A stretch of DNA of 6,752 nt from DATILI01 sp035476635 (lineage in GTDB: Bacteria; Pseudomonadota; Gammaproteobacteria; Burkholderiales; Burkholderiaceae_C): positions 1 through 6,752 of the forward strand of contig DATILI010000155.1 of the NCBI GenBank assembly GCA_035476635.1. The letters run 5' to 3'. This document shows positions 1 through 5,981 of the stretch, in pieces (position 1 is the first letter of the stretch; each line of letters opens with the position of its first letter). Below the pieces are notes generated by a model that saw only the letters and a list, made by a program, of their open reading frames with translations, made no database searches and had not been told where the DNA came from. Made by a program: the position numbers and the translations under genes.

Positions 1-500
1 CCGCTGTGGCCCATGTTGGGCATGGAGCCCCACATGTCGGCCACGATGTTGACGACGCAGCCACCGTGCTGCTGCATGGACTGCAGATAGCATTCGCGCG
101 CCATCAGGAAGCCGCCGGTGAGGTTGGTGCTGATCACCGCCTCCCAGCCCTTGGCACTGATGGCTTCGAGCGGCGTGATGTACTGGCCGCCCGCGTTGTT
201 GACCAGGCCATCGATGCGGCCATGCGCCGCAACGATGGCGGCCACCGTGGTGCGCACCGCATCCTCCTGGCGGATGTCACAGGCGTGGAAGCTCACACGG
301 CCGATGTGCCCTTCGGCATCGGCCACGATCTCGCCGGCCACGTCGTGCAATTTTTCGAGCTTGCGGCCGATCAGCACCACATGCGCGCCCAAGGCGGCCA
401 GCTCATGCGCGGTGCAACGGCCAATACCCGAGCCCCCGCCGGTGACCACGATGACTTTGCCGGCAAACAGGCCGGCACTGAAAACAGACTGGTATTTCAT
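1..500 (-). CDS. SDR-family oxidoreductase, PECR-like (partial, C-terminus beyond left edge)
   Basis: The visible 166 residues are the N-terminal two thirds of a short-chain dehydrogenase/reductase, an NAD(P)(H)-dependent enzyme presumably cytoplasmic. Seen: the nucleotide-binding motif TGGGSGIG at residues 20-27, an acidic Asp75 in HACDI (adenine pocket), NNAGG at 101-105, and the structural Asn126 in TNLTG. The stretch from NNAGGQ through NLTGGF to VNIVADMWGSMPNMGHS resembles peroxisomal trans-2-enoyl-CoA reductase (PECR) and the bacterial SDRs annotated as citronellol/citronellal dehydrogenases, rather than FabG-type enzymes. There is no Ser directly after VNI, and the YxxxK pair would fall just outside the window, so catalysis cannot be confirmed here. 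The ATG at 500 has GGGAG at 508-512 with 7 nt spacing. It lies 27 bp after the TetR gene on the same strand, so it is probably cotranscribed with and controlled by that repressor. Substrate is inference: an enoyl-CoA or terpenoid alcohol/aldehyde. Confidence 0.9.
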   Translation of the reverse strand, partial: MKYQSVFSAGLFAGKVIVVTGGGSGIGRCTAHELAALGAHVVLIGRKLEKLHDVAGEIVADAEGHIGRVSFHACDIRQEDAVRTTVAAIVAAHGRIDGLVNNAGGQYITPLEAISAKGWEAVISTNLTGGFLMARECYLQSMQQHGGCVVNIVADMWGSMPNMGHS

Positions 501-527
501 TGGCTTTCTCCCACGAACACGCCTCGA

Positions 528-1187
528 CTATCGATTTCCCAGGAACAAGGCCATCGCCGCGTCCGTCAGCTCGTCGAGCGAAGCGCCTTTTTTGCGGTCG
601 AACCATTGCGCCGACCAGTTGAGCGCGCCGAAGATCAGCAGGCGGGCCAGCTTCACATCGGCATGCAGCGCGCCCTGGGCCTGCAGGGCCTGGAGCACCG
701 GCACCCAGGGCGCCTCGTACGTGCCTTGGAGTTTGGCCAGCGTGGTGCGCTGCCGGGCTGTCAGCGAGCGCGACTCGTACAGCATGACCGGAATAAAGTC
801 GCTGCCGGGCCCGAGCAGCACGTCGAAATGGTTGCGGATCAGCACCGTCAGCAAATCACGGGGATCGTGGCTTGCGCGGGCAATGGCAAGCGCTTGCCGC
901 TCGATGGCCGAGCGCATGCCCTCGTCCATCACCGCATACAGCAGCGCGCCCTTGCTCTTGAAATGATAGAACGGCGAGCCGCTGCGCATGCCCACGGCGG
1001 CGGCGATGTCGCGCGTGCTGGTGGCGTCGAAGCCCTTGCTGCGAAACAGCTTCGCCGCCGAGTGAATCAACTCCTGCCGCCGATTGCCGTCGTCGCGCTC
1101 GCCGACCGTCTTGCGTGGACGGCCGCGCGGACGCTTCTCGGGCGGCTCCGCCACGGGTTCGATCGATCGCGCGTCCGGCTTGTCCAT
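528..1187 (-). CDS. TetR/AcrR-family transcriptional repressor
   Basis: A 219-residue one-component regulator, the usual TetR length. The DNA-binding domain spans about residues 37-83: helix 1 RRQELIHSAAKLF, then the HTH with TSTRDIAAAVGM and the characteristic SPFYHFKSKGALL. The C-terminal ligand/dimer domain (about 95-219) ends in GALNWSAQWF...LFLGN, a tail common in TetR proteins that sit beside acyl-CoA or related catabolic genes. Odd: residues 18-26 (KRPRGRPRK) match an AT-hook core, placed before the HTH. Start choice: the frame extends to a TTG at 1205, but ATG 1187 is preferred because the extension lies between the gene and a 32-bp palindrome; neither start has a clear Shine-Dalgarno sequence. 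It precedes the SDR gene by 27 bp and likely represses itself and that gene through the palindrome at 1213-1244. The inducer is unknown. Confidence 0.93.
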   Translation of the reverse strand: MDKPDARSIEPVAEPPEKRPRGRPRKTVGERDDGNRRQELIHSAAKLFRSKGFDATSTRDIAAAVGMRSGSPFYHFKSKGALLYAVMDEGMRSAIERQALAIARASHDPRDLLTVLIRNHFDVLLGPGSDFIPVMLYESRSLTARQRTTLAKLQGTYEAPWVPVLQALQAQGALHADVKLARLLIFGALNWSAQWFDRKKGASLDELTDAAMALFLGNR

Positions 1188-1195
1188 AAGCCAGG

Positions 1196-1224
1196 ACGAT
1201 AACAAATCAAGCTATTTTTAGCAA
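1196..1224 (-). promoter_or_regulatory. Candidate sigma-70 promoter of the TetR-SDR pair
   Basis: Reading the minus strand, TTGCTA (1224-1219) and TATCGT (1201-1196) are separated by 17 nt; each matches 4 of 6 consensus bases. The -35 box lies inside the palindrome at 1213-1244, as expected of a repressed promoter. The predicted start would be around 1189-1187, at the TetR ATG, which would make the message nearly leaderless and fits the missing Shine-Dalgarno. Box matches this weak occur by chance, so this is a suggestion only. Confidence 0.25.
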
Positions 1225-1244
1225 GCGCGCGCTTGGTAAAAATA
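1213..1244. promoter_or_regulatory. 32-bp near-perfect palindrome, probable TetR operator
   Basis: Centred between 1228 and 1229, 15 of 16 base pairs are symmetrical; only 1221/1236 (G/G) breaks it. The core CAAGCGCGCGCTTG (1222-1235) is a perfect 14-bp palindrome, flanked by AT-rich arms TATTTTTA (1213-1220) and TAAAAATA (1237-1244). It ends 25 bp before the TetR ATG and lies in the 66-bp gap after the ABM-like gene. Long symmetrical sites immediately upstream of a tetR gene are the usual autoregulatory operators of this family. It is not an intrinsic terminator in either direction, because A tracts rather than U tracts follow the stem. Confidence 0.75.
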
Positions 1245-1253
1245 ACAATGAGG

Positions 1254-1565
1254 TCACAGCACCCGGTAAGTCTCCCAGCGGCTGGTTCCCGAGACGACAT
1301 GGGGCTCAAGGTCCTTGCTCCACTGCTTGTGTGCCGGGATCGTGGCCAGCTTGTCCCAAATCCGATTCAATTCAGCAAGGTCTTCGATCTCGTGTTCCGT
1401 CTGGATCGTGGCTTCCAGGGCGCCGATCGAACCGGTCAGCAGGCGCGTCTTGTTGACGGCGACGCCGGCCTGGGGCCCGATCTCCTTGAGCCAGCGCTGC
1501 ATCAGGTCCACCACGTTCTGCTTGTAGCCGAACTTCGCATCAATGCTCCAGCGTGCAATCATCAT
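1254..1565 (-). CDS. Small protein of unknown function, dimeric alpha/beta-barrel (ABM)-like
   Basis: A 103-residue soluble protein with no signal peptide, membrane segment or cysteine. The layout fits a ferredoxin-like alpha/beta dimer subunit: strand MIARWSIDA, helix about 14-30 (YKQNVVDLMQRWLKEIG), strands around 38-57 (NKTRLLTGS, LEATIQTEHEI), helix about 61-75 (DLAELNRIWDKLAT), then a closing VVSGTSRWETYRV. That SG..RWE.YRV ending is typical of ABM/NIPSNAP-like proteins, which range from monooxygenases and dehydratases to proteins of no known activity; no catalytic residue can be named. Two consecutive ATG codons open the frame; the first (1565) is favoured by a strong AAAGGAG 7 nt upstream. 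It begins 55 bp after the kelch lipoprotein gene in the same direction. The palindrome of the next gene begins 9 bp past its stop. The fold call is inference from pattern, not from a search. Confidence 0.8.
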   Translation of the reverse strand: MMIARWSIDAKFGYKQNVVDLMQRWLKEIGPQAGVAVNKTRLLTGSIGALEATIQTEHEIEDLAELNRIWDKLATIPAHKQWSKDLEPHVVSGTSRWETYRVL

Positions 1566-1572
1566 GGTTCAT

Positions 1573-1579
1573 CTCCTTT
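1573..1579 (-). promoter_or_regulatory. Shine-Dalgarno site of the ABM-like gene
   Basis: AAAGGAG on the minus strand, 7 nt before the ATG at 1565. It is the best Shine-Dalgarno match in the window and selects the first of two adjacent ATG codons. Confidence 0.75.
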
Positions 1580-1620
1580 AAGACGGCGAAAGTTCAAGGT
1601 AGGCCGCGCAGGACCACTTG

Positions 1621-3573
1621 TCAAGGCGTGAGTTCGGCAGCCGTTTGCGGCGTGTTCCGCGCCCCACCGCCAAAGACCAGGATCTTGCCGGCGCTGGGGC
1701 CAACCGTCACGGCCGTCGCGGTGGCGCGGACGCGGGCCGTCGCCATGCGCCCGAACATGCTGAACGCCTGCGTGGCAGGGTCATAGGATTCGACCGTGCC
1801 ACGCACCAGGAATTCGCCGCTTTCCCCACCGAAGACCAGTACCCGCCCGTCGGCCAGGGCCGCGGCCGAATGGTAGCTCCGGGTGACCGCCAAGGGCGAG
1901 GCGACCGTCGAGAATGTCCCGGTCGCGGGATCGTAGATCTCCGCACTCGATTGCGTGGCGGCATCACGGTCGCCGCCCACGATCAACACCTTGCCGTCCG
2001 GCAATCGGGTCGCGGTGTGGCCATAGCGCGCAACCGTCATGGAACCCGTGAAGCGGAAGGTGCCGGCGACCGGATCGTAGATCTCTGCCGAAGCCAGCGC
2101 CCCCGCGCCGGGGTCCGGCTCGAAGCCGCCGACGATGAGGACACGGCCATCGGCCAGCGGCGTCGCCGTGAAGAGCCCGCGCGCGGTGTTCAGCATTGCC
2201 GGGGATGGCGCGAACATGTTGGTGGCAGGGTCGAACAGATCCACGGAGTCGGTCGCGCGCCAGGTCGGAACGCCATAGGGAATCGGGCCGTTGAAGCCGC
2301 CCATCACCAGGACCTTGCCGCTGTTCGGCCCGGTGCTTAAGCGGGCCATGCCGTGGTGAATACGCAGGGCGCTCATGGCGTTGGCCGCGGCGGCGGCAGT
2401 GCCGGTGGACAGGTCGAGCAACTCGGCCGTGTTGCGCGCGGTCTGGTAGTCCTGTTGTCCGCCTGCCACCAACACTCGGTTCGCATCGAGCGCGATCGCC
2501 TCAGGCCGGACCCGCTCCAGCGCCAGAACCGGCCCGGCACTGAAGGTTCCCGCCACCGGGGTGAACACTTCGGAAGCAAGCAGCGGGTTATATCCTTGCC
2601 GATCCTGGAGGCCGCCCACCAGCACGATGCGGCCATCCGGCATGGCAGCGGCCGCATGGTCGTAACGCATCGAAGCAGGTGCCCCGGCCGTTGGCAGCAG
2701 TGCGATTGCGGGCGGCGACGTGACCTGGACAGCCAGGCTTGCGATCTTGGTGGGATCGGCGGTACTGGCGGCCGTCACGGTATAGGCGCCCGGCGTCGGC
2801 GCCGGCAGGTACCCGTAGAAATAATCGACGGGGATCACCGAACCAGACCCGGCGCCGGGGCCGGTCGTCCAGGTGACGCCGCGATCGATGCCCTCGGGCG
2901 AGATGATCGCGCCAAAAGTCAGCATGTCGGCCCAGGTCAGGCTGGGCGCCACCGGCGCGTTCAGGGTCAGGATGACCTCGGTTGCAATGGTCACGATGGA
3001 CGTGGCGGCCTGCGCCGGATTGGCCGCATTGCTGCCTCGCACCGTCACGCTCTCTATGGTGCTGCCGGCCGTGAACAGGCCGCTGCTGCTGATGGAACAA
3101 CCGCCGCAAGTGCCCACTATTGACCAGGTGGCGGTGACGGGCTGATCGTTGAGGAAGGCAGAGAACTGTGTCGTTGTGCCCGGCGCGATGCGCAAGTTGG
3201 GATTGATGCGAAACCCGCTGCCGGCGCTGACGGTCACCGTCGCGGTGGCTTTCCTGGAGGGATCCGCGGTCGCGGTCGCCACGACCTGGTACACGCCCGG
3301 AGTCGCAGGCGCGGTGTAGTTGGCATTGCCCGGGCCGGTGGAGGTCACTGTGCCATTGGCATCGCCGCCTGCCACGGCGAAGGTGGCCGCCACGTTGGCG
3401 CTGAAAGCCACGCTGCCCCCCGCGGTGACGCTGGGATTGGTGGGCGACATCGTCATGATCTCAGGGGGCGCAGGGGCAGGCGCTACCGTGGGCGAACTGC
3501 CGCTGCTGCCGCCACCACATGCATTGATGACAATTGCGAGCAGCGCCGTGAGGAAGATGCGTAGCAATGGCAT
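1621..3573 (-). CDS. Exported lipoprotein with three Ig-like domains and a seven-blade kelch propeller
   Basis: A 650-residue predicted lipoprotein. Residues 1-18 form a signal peptide with lipobox INA-C and lipidated Cys19, then a flexible Gly/Ser/Pro/Ala linker to about 36. Three Ig-like beta-sandwich stretches follow (about 37-117, 120-198, 199-286), in the style of bacterial cadherin/BIG-type repeats, e.g. PGVYQVVATATADPSRKATATV and PGAYTVTAASTADPTKIASLAV. The second holds a CGGC pair (156-159), possibly a disulfide. Residues about 290-650 are kelch repeats, with diglycine signatures of the DGRVLIVGG type ending at 321, 372, 426, 483, 534, 583 and 636. The regular 49-57 residue spacing gives seven blades. 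Such propellers bind carbohydrate or protein or belong to galactose-oxidase relatives; I see no copper-ligand set, so a binding or structural role is favoured. ATG 3573 has GGGAGG 4 nt upstream. It follows the hydrolase lipoprotein gene by 74 bp. Ligand unknown. Confidence 0.92.
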   Translation of the reverse strand: MPLLRIFLTALLAIVINACGGGSSGSSPTVAPAPAPPEIMTMSPTNPSVTAGGSVAFSANVAATFAVAGGDANGTVTSTGPGNANYTAPATPGVYQVVATATADPSRKATATVTVSAGSGFRINPNLRIAPGTTTQFSAFLNDQPVTATWSIVGTCGGCSISSSGLFTAGSTIESVTVRGSNAANPAQAATSIVTIATEVILTLNAPVAPSLTWADMLTFGAIISPEGIDRGVTWTTGPGAGSGSVIPVDYFYGYLPAPTPGAYTVTAASTADPTKIASLAVQVTSPPAIALLPTAGAPASMRYDHAAAAMPDGRIVLVGGLQDRQGYNPLLASEVFTPVAGTFSAGPVLALERVRPEAIALDANRVLVAGGQQDYQTARNTAELLDLSTGTAAAAANAMSALRIHHGMARLSTGPNSGKVLVMGGFNGPIPYGVPTWRATDSVDLFDPATNMFAPSPAMLNTARGLFTATPLADGRVLIVGGFEPDPGAGALASAEIYDPVAGTFRFTGSMTVARYGHTATRLPDGKVLIVGGDRDAATQSSAEIYDPATGTFSTVASPLAVTRSYHSAAALADGRVLVFGGESGEFLVRGTVESYDPATQAFSMFGRMATARVRATATAVTVGPSAGKILVFGGGARNTPQTAAELTP

Positions 3574-3647
3574 GGGGCCTCCCGTTGATTCCTGCGTGTG
3601 CAGCGGGGCAGTTTAGCCCCATCGGGCTTGAATTGCGAGGCCGCGGA

Positions 3648-5099
3648 TCAAGGACACGCGGCGCTTGCCGCAAGCACCGGGCGCAACGCCTTGGTGGTTG
3701 TGCTTTCGTCAGGACCCAGGGTGTTCTTCGTGTACTTGCAGCCATACGTGGCAGCGGCCACCGTGGCAGCAGTCACCACGTCGTCGCCCGCGGGCTTGAT
3801 GCCGTCGCGTTCCCACTTGATCATGGCGTCGAACGCGTCTGCCTGCTCGGCGACGGTGAAGTCGCAATGGCTGGCGCCGCGGATCGCGCGTTGCACCAGC
3901 CATGCGTTGTTGCCTTTGGCGGCAGCGCGCTTCTGGTAGCTCTGTTCCATGCTGAACGGCACGAACAGGTCGCCCAGCGTGTGGATGGTGACCACCGGGA
4001 TCTTGAATTCGCCATTAACCTTTGGAATCCAGCGCAAGCCGTCGGTGCGCAATCGATTGGCGTCCGCTACCCGGGTCAACTTTTGCGCCGAGGCATTCAG
4101 TGCCGCCGACCCGGCGCTGTCGCCGTCAATGGTGAAGATGAACGCGCTGGTGTCGATCCCGCTCTTGTTCAGGATGCCGGAGATCGTGCCATCGCCACCG
4201 AAGCTGCCATAGGCCGAGGCGAAGCTGCCGCCAAAGGCCAGGCCTTGCGTGAACATCGGGCGCTCGCCGCCGGTGATGTTTTTCAGCACCGATGCGTACT
4301 TGGCGCCCGCGGCCGTCGTCGCGATCGGGGCCGTGGGCGCCGTGGCCGACGGGAAGCTGGTGAACAGCGTGCCCGTTACCTGTGCCTGTATTTCGGACCA
4401 CTTCGCCGTGGAGTGGCTGGGGACGCCGGCCAGCGCCTGCGCCGTGACCTGCATGGCGGCGATCTGGTCGAACAGATCGGTGTCGCCCACCACGCCGCAC
4501 ATGGGCACGGCACCGTGGTATTTCACCTTGTTCCTGGCCGTCGCATAGGTTTCGTCCTCGATCGCCGCAGCGGTGATGTGGCCGCCCATCGAGGTCCCGG
4601 TGATATAGATTTTGCTCGGTGCGGACAGCGGGCGCGAGTTCTTCGCCGCGATCTGGTTGAACTCCAGCGCCAGCGCATTGGTGTCTTCAACGCCGGCGCG
4701 CACGTCGTAATAGTTCTTGCTATAGCTCGACGCTGCCCAGGCATAGCCGTTGGAGACCAGGTAGCGGCGGATCGCCGGGTCCGAGACGGTGAGTGCGGCG
4801 CCGGTGCCGCGATAGCCGTGTGCATGCATCACCAGCTTGCCATTCCAGTTGGCGGGCACCTCCACGCGATAGCCGGCGCCGTTGAGAACCCCGGCCCAGC
4901 GGCTGGTGGTGCTCATGTCGACGCTGTCGCCCGCGGCGGCTGCCATGGGCGCAAAGGTGGTGGCGCTCGCATCGGCAGTGAAGCTTCGACTGTCTTGCGC
5001 CCGCGTTTCCTCGGGCACGGGGGTGTCGCTGCCTCCGCAGGCAACGAGTGCAGTGCTGCCGGCAAGGGCGGCGAGACGCAGGGTGGAAAGAAAGTTCAT
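3648..5099 (-). CDS. Alpha/beta-hydrolase lipoprotein, probable exported esterase/lipase-type enzyme
   Basis: A 483-residue predicted lipoprotein: signal peptide 1-20 (MNFLSTLRLAALAGSTALVA), lipobox LVA-C with Cys21, then a disordered linker to about 60. The mature part is an alpha/beta-hydrolase fold. Seen: oxyanion-loop-like HAHGYRG at 92-98, nucleophile elbow GTSMGG with Ser170, a candidate acid Asp377 in HTLGDLFVPF, and His411 in RGASHCDF, giving Ser-Asp-His in canonical order. Between elbow and acid lies a large insert (about 200-360) that probably forms the lid. Cysteines 201, 412, 454 and 482 could form disulfides after export. The acyl or ester substrate cannot be read from the sequence. 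ATG 5099 is supported by AAAGGAA with 9 nt spacing and by the well-formed signal peptide. The gene is followed by the kelch lipoprotein (74-bp gap), suggesting joint work at the cell surface or periplasm. It is probably not a PHB depolymerase, as no lipase-box variant or substrate-binding domain of that family is evident. Confidence 0.92.
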   Translation of the reverse strand: MNFLSTLRLAALAGSTALVACGGSDTPVPEETRAQDSRSFTADASATTFAPMAAAAGDSVDMSTTSRWAGVLNGAGYRVEVPANWNGKLVMHAHGYRGTGAALTVSDPAIRRYLVSNGYAWAASSYSKNYYDVRAGVEDTNALALEFNQIAAKNSRPLSAPSKIYITGTSMGGHITAAAIEDETYATARNKVKYHGAVPMCGVVGDTDLFDQIAAMQVTAQALAGVPSHSTAKWSEIQAQVTGTLFTSFPSATAPTAPIATTAAGAKYASVLKNITGGERPMFTQGLAFGGSFASAYGSFGGDGTISGILNKSGIDTSAFIFTIDGDSAGSAALNASAQKLTRVADANRLRTDGLRWIPKVNGEFKIPVVTIHTLGDLFVPFSMEQSYQKRAAAKGNNAWLVQRAIRGASHCDFTVAEQADAFDAMIKWERDGIKPAGDDVVTAATVAAATYGCKYTKNTLGPDESTTTKALRPVLAASAACP

Positions 5100-5108
5100 G
5101 GGCGCGAG

Positions 5109-5115
5109 TTCCTTT
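5109..5115 (-). promoter_or_regulatory. Shine-Dalgarno site of the hydrolase lipoprotein gene
   Basis: AAAGGAA on the minus strand, 9 nt before ATG 5099; it supports that start together with the signal peptide directly behind it. Confidence 0.65.
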
Positions 5116-5180
5116 AAGAAAGTGACCCGCGGAATTTGCCCGATGTAGCGTTTACTGAATGAGGGGTTTACCCGCCCCTT

Positions 5181-5198
5181 TTGTCACACGAGGGACAA
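5181..5198. promoter_or_regulatory. Spaced dyad TTGTC-N8-GACAA, possible regulator site
   Basis: Inverted 5-bp arms (5181-5185 and 5194-5198) lie in the 109-bp gap between the spermidine-synthase-like gene and the hydrolase lipoprotein gene, about 82 bp upstream of the latter's ATG. That distance suits an operator or activator site. A short G4/C4 inverted repeat (5163-5178) adjoins it on the promoter-proximal side. Five-base arms are short enough to be chance, and no convincing -35/-10 pair could be assigned here. Confidence 0.3.
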
Positions 5199-5208
5199 CA
5201 CCCACTGC

Positions 5209-5970
5209 TCAGACGCTGCCGGCTGGAGTCAGCCAGCCGCGCTGCTCCCGCAGGGCCGCGGCGACGCGCGTGAACCCCGGCGTGAGTTGCGTCCAGGCCT
5301 CGGGCGCCAGCGTCGCGGGCCGCCGCAGCGTGCCGATGGCATGCCTGGCCATGCGCTGGCCCTTGCAGGCGAAGACGATGCCGTTGTTGCCGTCGTTGCC
5401 GATGACCAGCAGGACTTCGTCCTTGCCGAAGCTGTTGCGCACGCGTTCGATGCAGGTTTCGAACTGCCGGTCCGCACGGTCCAGGTTCAGGACCAGGAAG
5501 CCATCGGGCTTCAAGGCCGCAAAGCAGTGGCCGTAAAAATCCTGCGAGGACAATTGCGCCGGCATGCCGTGAACGTCGAAGCCATCGACCAGCAGCGCAT
5601 CGAACTTCTCCCGCGCAGCGCGAACGAGATCGGCGCCATCGCCCAGCACCACCGAAAAGCGCTCGTCGTCCCGAGGCACCTGGAATTCATCGCGCACCGC
5701 CACCACGTGCGGGTTGATCTCGACCGCCACGATGCGCGTGCCACTCAGGTAGCGGTAGCAAAATTTTGCGAGCGAGCCGCCGCCCAGGCCGATCAGGCCC
5801 AGCTCTTCGGGCTGGCTGTTGAACAGCAGGAAGCCCATCATCAAGCGGGTGTACTCCATGTTCAACGCATCCGGACGCGCGACGCTCATGCGGCTTTGTG
5901 CCTGGTTGGCGCTGAAGTGCAGGGACTTGGACTTGTCCGTCTCCAGGATGAAAGGGCGCGGGTGTTGCAT
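5209..5970 (-). CDS. Spermidine-synthase-like SAM-fold protein
   Basis: A 253-residue cytoplasmic protein with a Rossmann-like methyltransferase core of the spermidine synthase superfamily. Seen: LGLIGLGGGSLAKF (58-70, cofactor glycine loop), VAVEINP (81-87, acidic residue for the ribose hydroxyls), GDGADLV (110-116), and DALLVDGFD (124-132). Relative to true SpeE, the GGGDGG motif is altered (the acidic residue is absent), and the catalytic DSTDP becomes DGFDV: the two Asp (129, 132) remain but the Pro is lost. The N-terminal substrate-binding sheet is short and lacks the YHE-type motif. Polyamine synthesis is therefore doubtful; this is the spermidine-synthase-like group with no settled reaction. 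The frame is open upstream to 6084, but ATG 5970 is chosen because it lies 11 bp after the patatin stop with AGGG 9 nt upstream, whereas earlier starts overlap that gene and encode Arg/Pro-rich sequence. Cotranscribed with the patatin gene. Confidence 0.88.
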   Translation of the reverse strand: MQHPRPFILETDKSKSLHFSANQAQSRMSVARPDALNMEYTRLMMGFLLFNSQPEELGLIGLGGGSLAKFCYRYLSGTRIVAVEINPHVVAVRDEFQVPRDDERFSVVLGDGADLVRAAREKFDALLVDGFDVHGMPAQLSSQDFYGHCFAALKPDGFLVLNLDRADRQFETCIERVRNSFGKDEVLLVIGNDGNNGIVFACKGQRMARHAIGTLRRPATLAPEAWTQLTPGFTRVAAALREQRGWLTPAGSV

Positions 5971-5981
5971 GGCGGGCCGCC

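Noticed and set aside
6..1202. Plus-strand open frame of 398 codons across the SDR and TetR genes
   Set aside because: It spans two well-recognised minus-strand genes and their junction, has low-complexity His/Arg/Ala composition and no family resemblance.
1213..1244. Palindrome read as a bidirectional transcription terminator
   Set aside because: A tracts, not U tracts, follow the GC stem on both strands, and the position just upstream of a tetR gene fits an operator better.
3605..3620. Hairpin GGGGC-N6-GCCCC between the hydrolase and kelch genes, considered as a terminator
   Set aside because: The stem is only 5 bp and is not followed by a U tract on the minus strand, so it does not meet the pattern of an intrinsic terminator.
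3567..5117. Plus-strand open frame of 516 codons opposite the hydrolase lipoprotein gene
   Set aside because: Its codons are in exact register with the minus-strand codons, the frame in which GC-rich genes lacking TTA, CTA and TCA codons yield long shadows. It is rich in His, Arg, Gly and Ala, without a recognisable domain, while the opposite strand has signal peptide, lipobox and catalytic triad.
5163..5178. GGGG-N8-CCCC repeat as a terminator of the patatin operon
   Set aside because: The 4-bp stem is weak and is followed by TCATTC on the minus strand rather than a U run.
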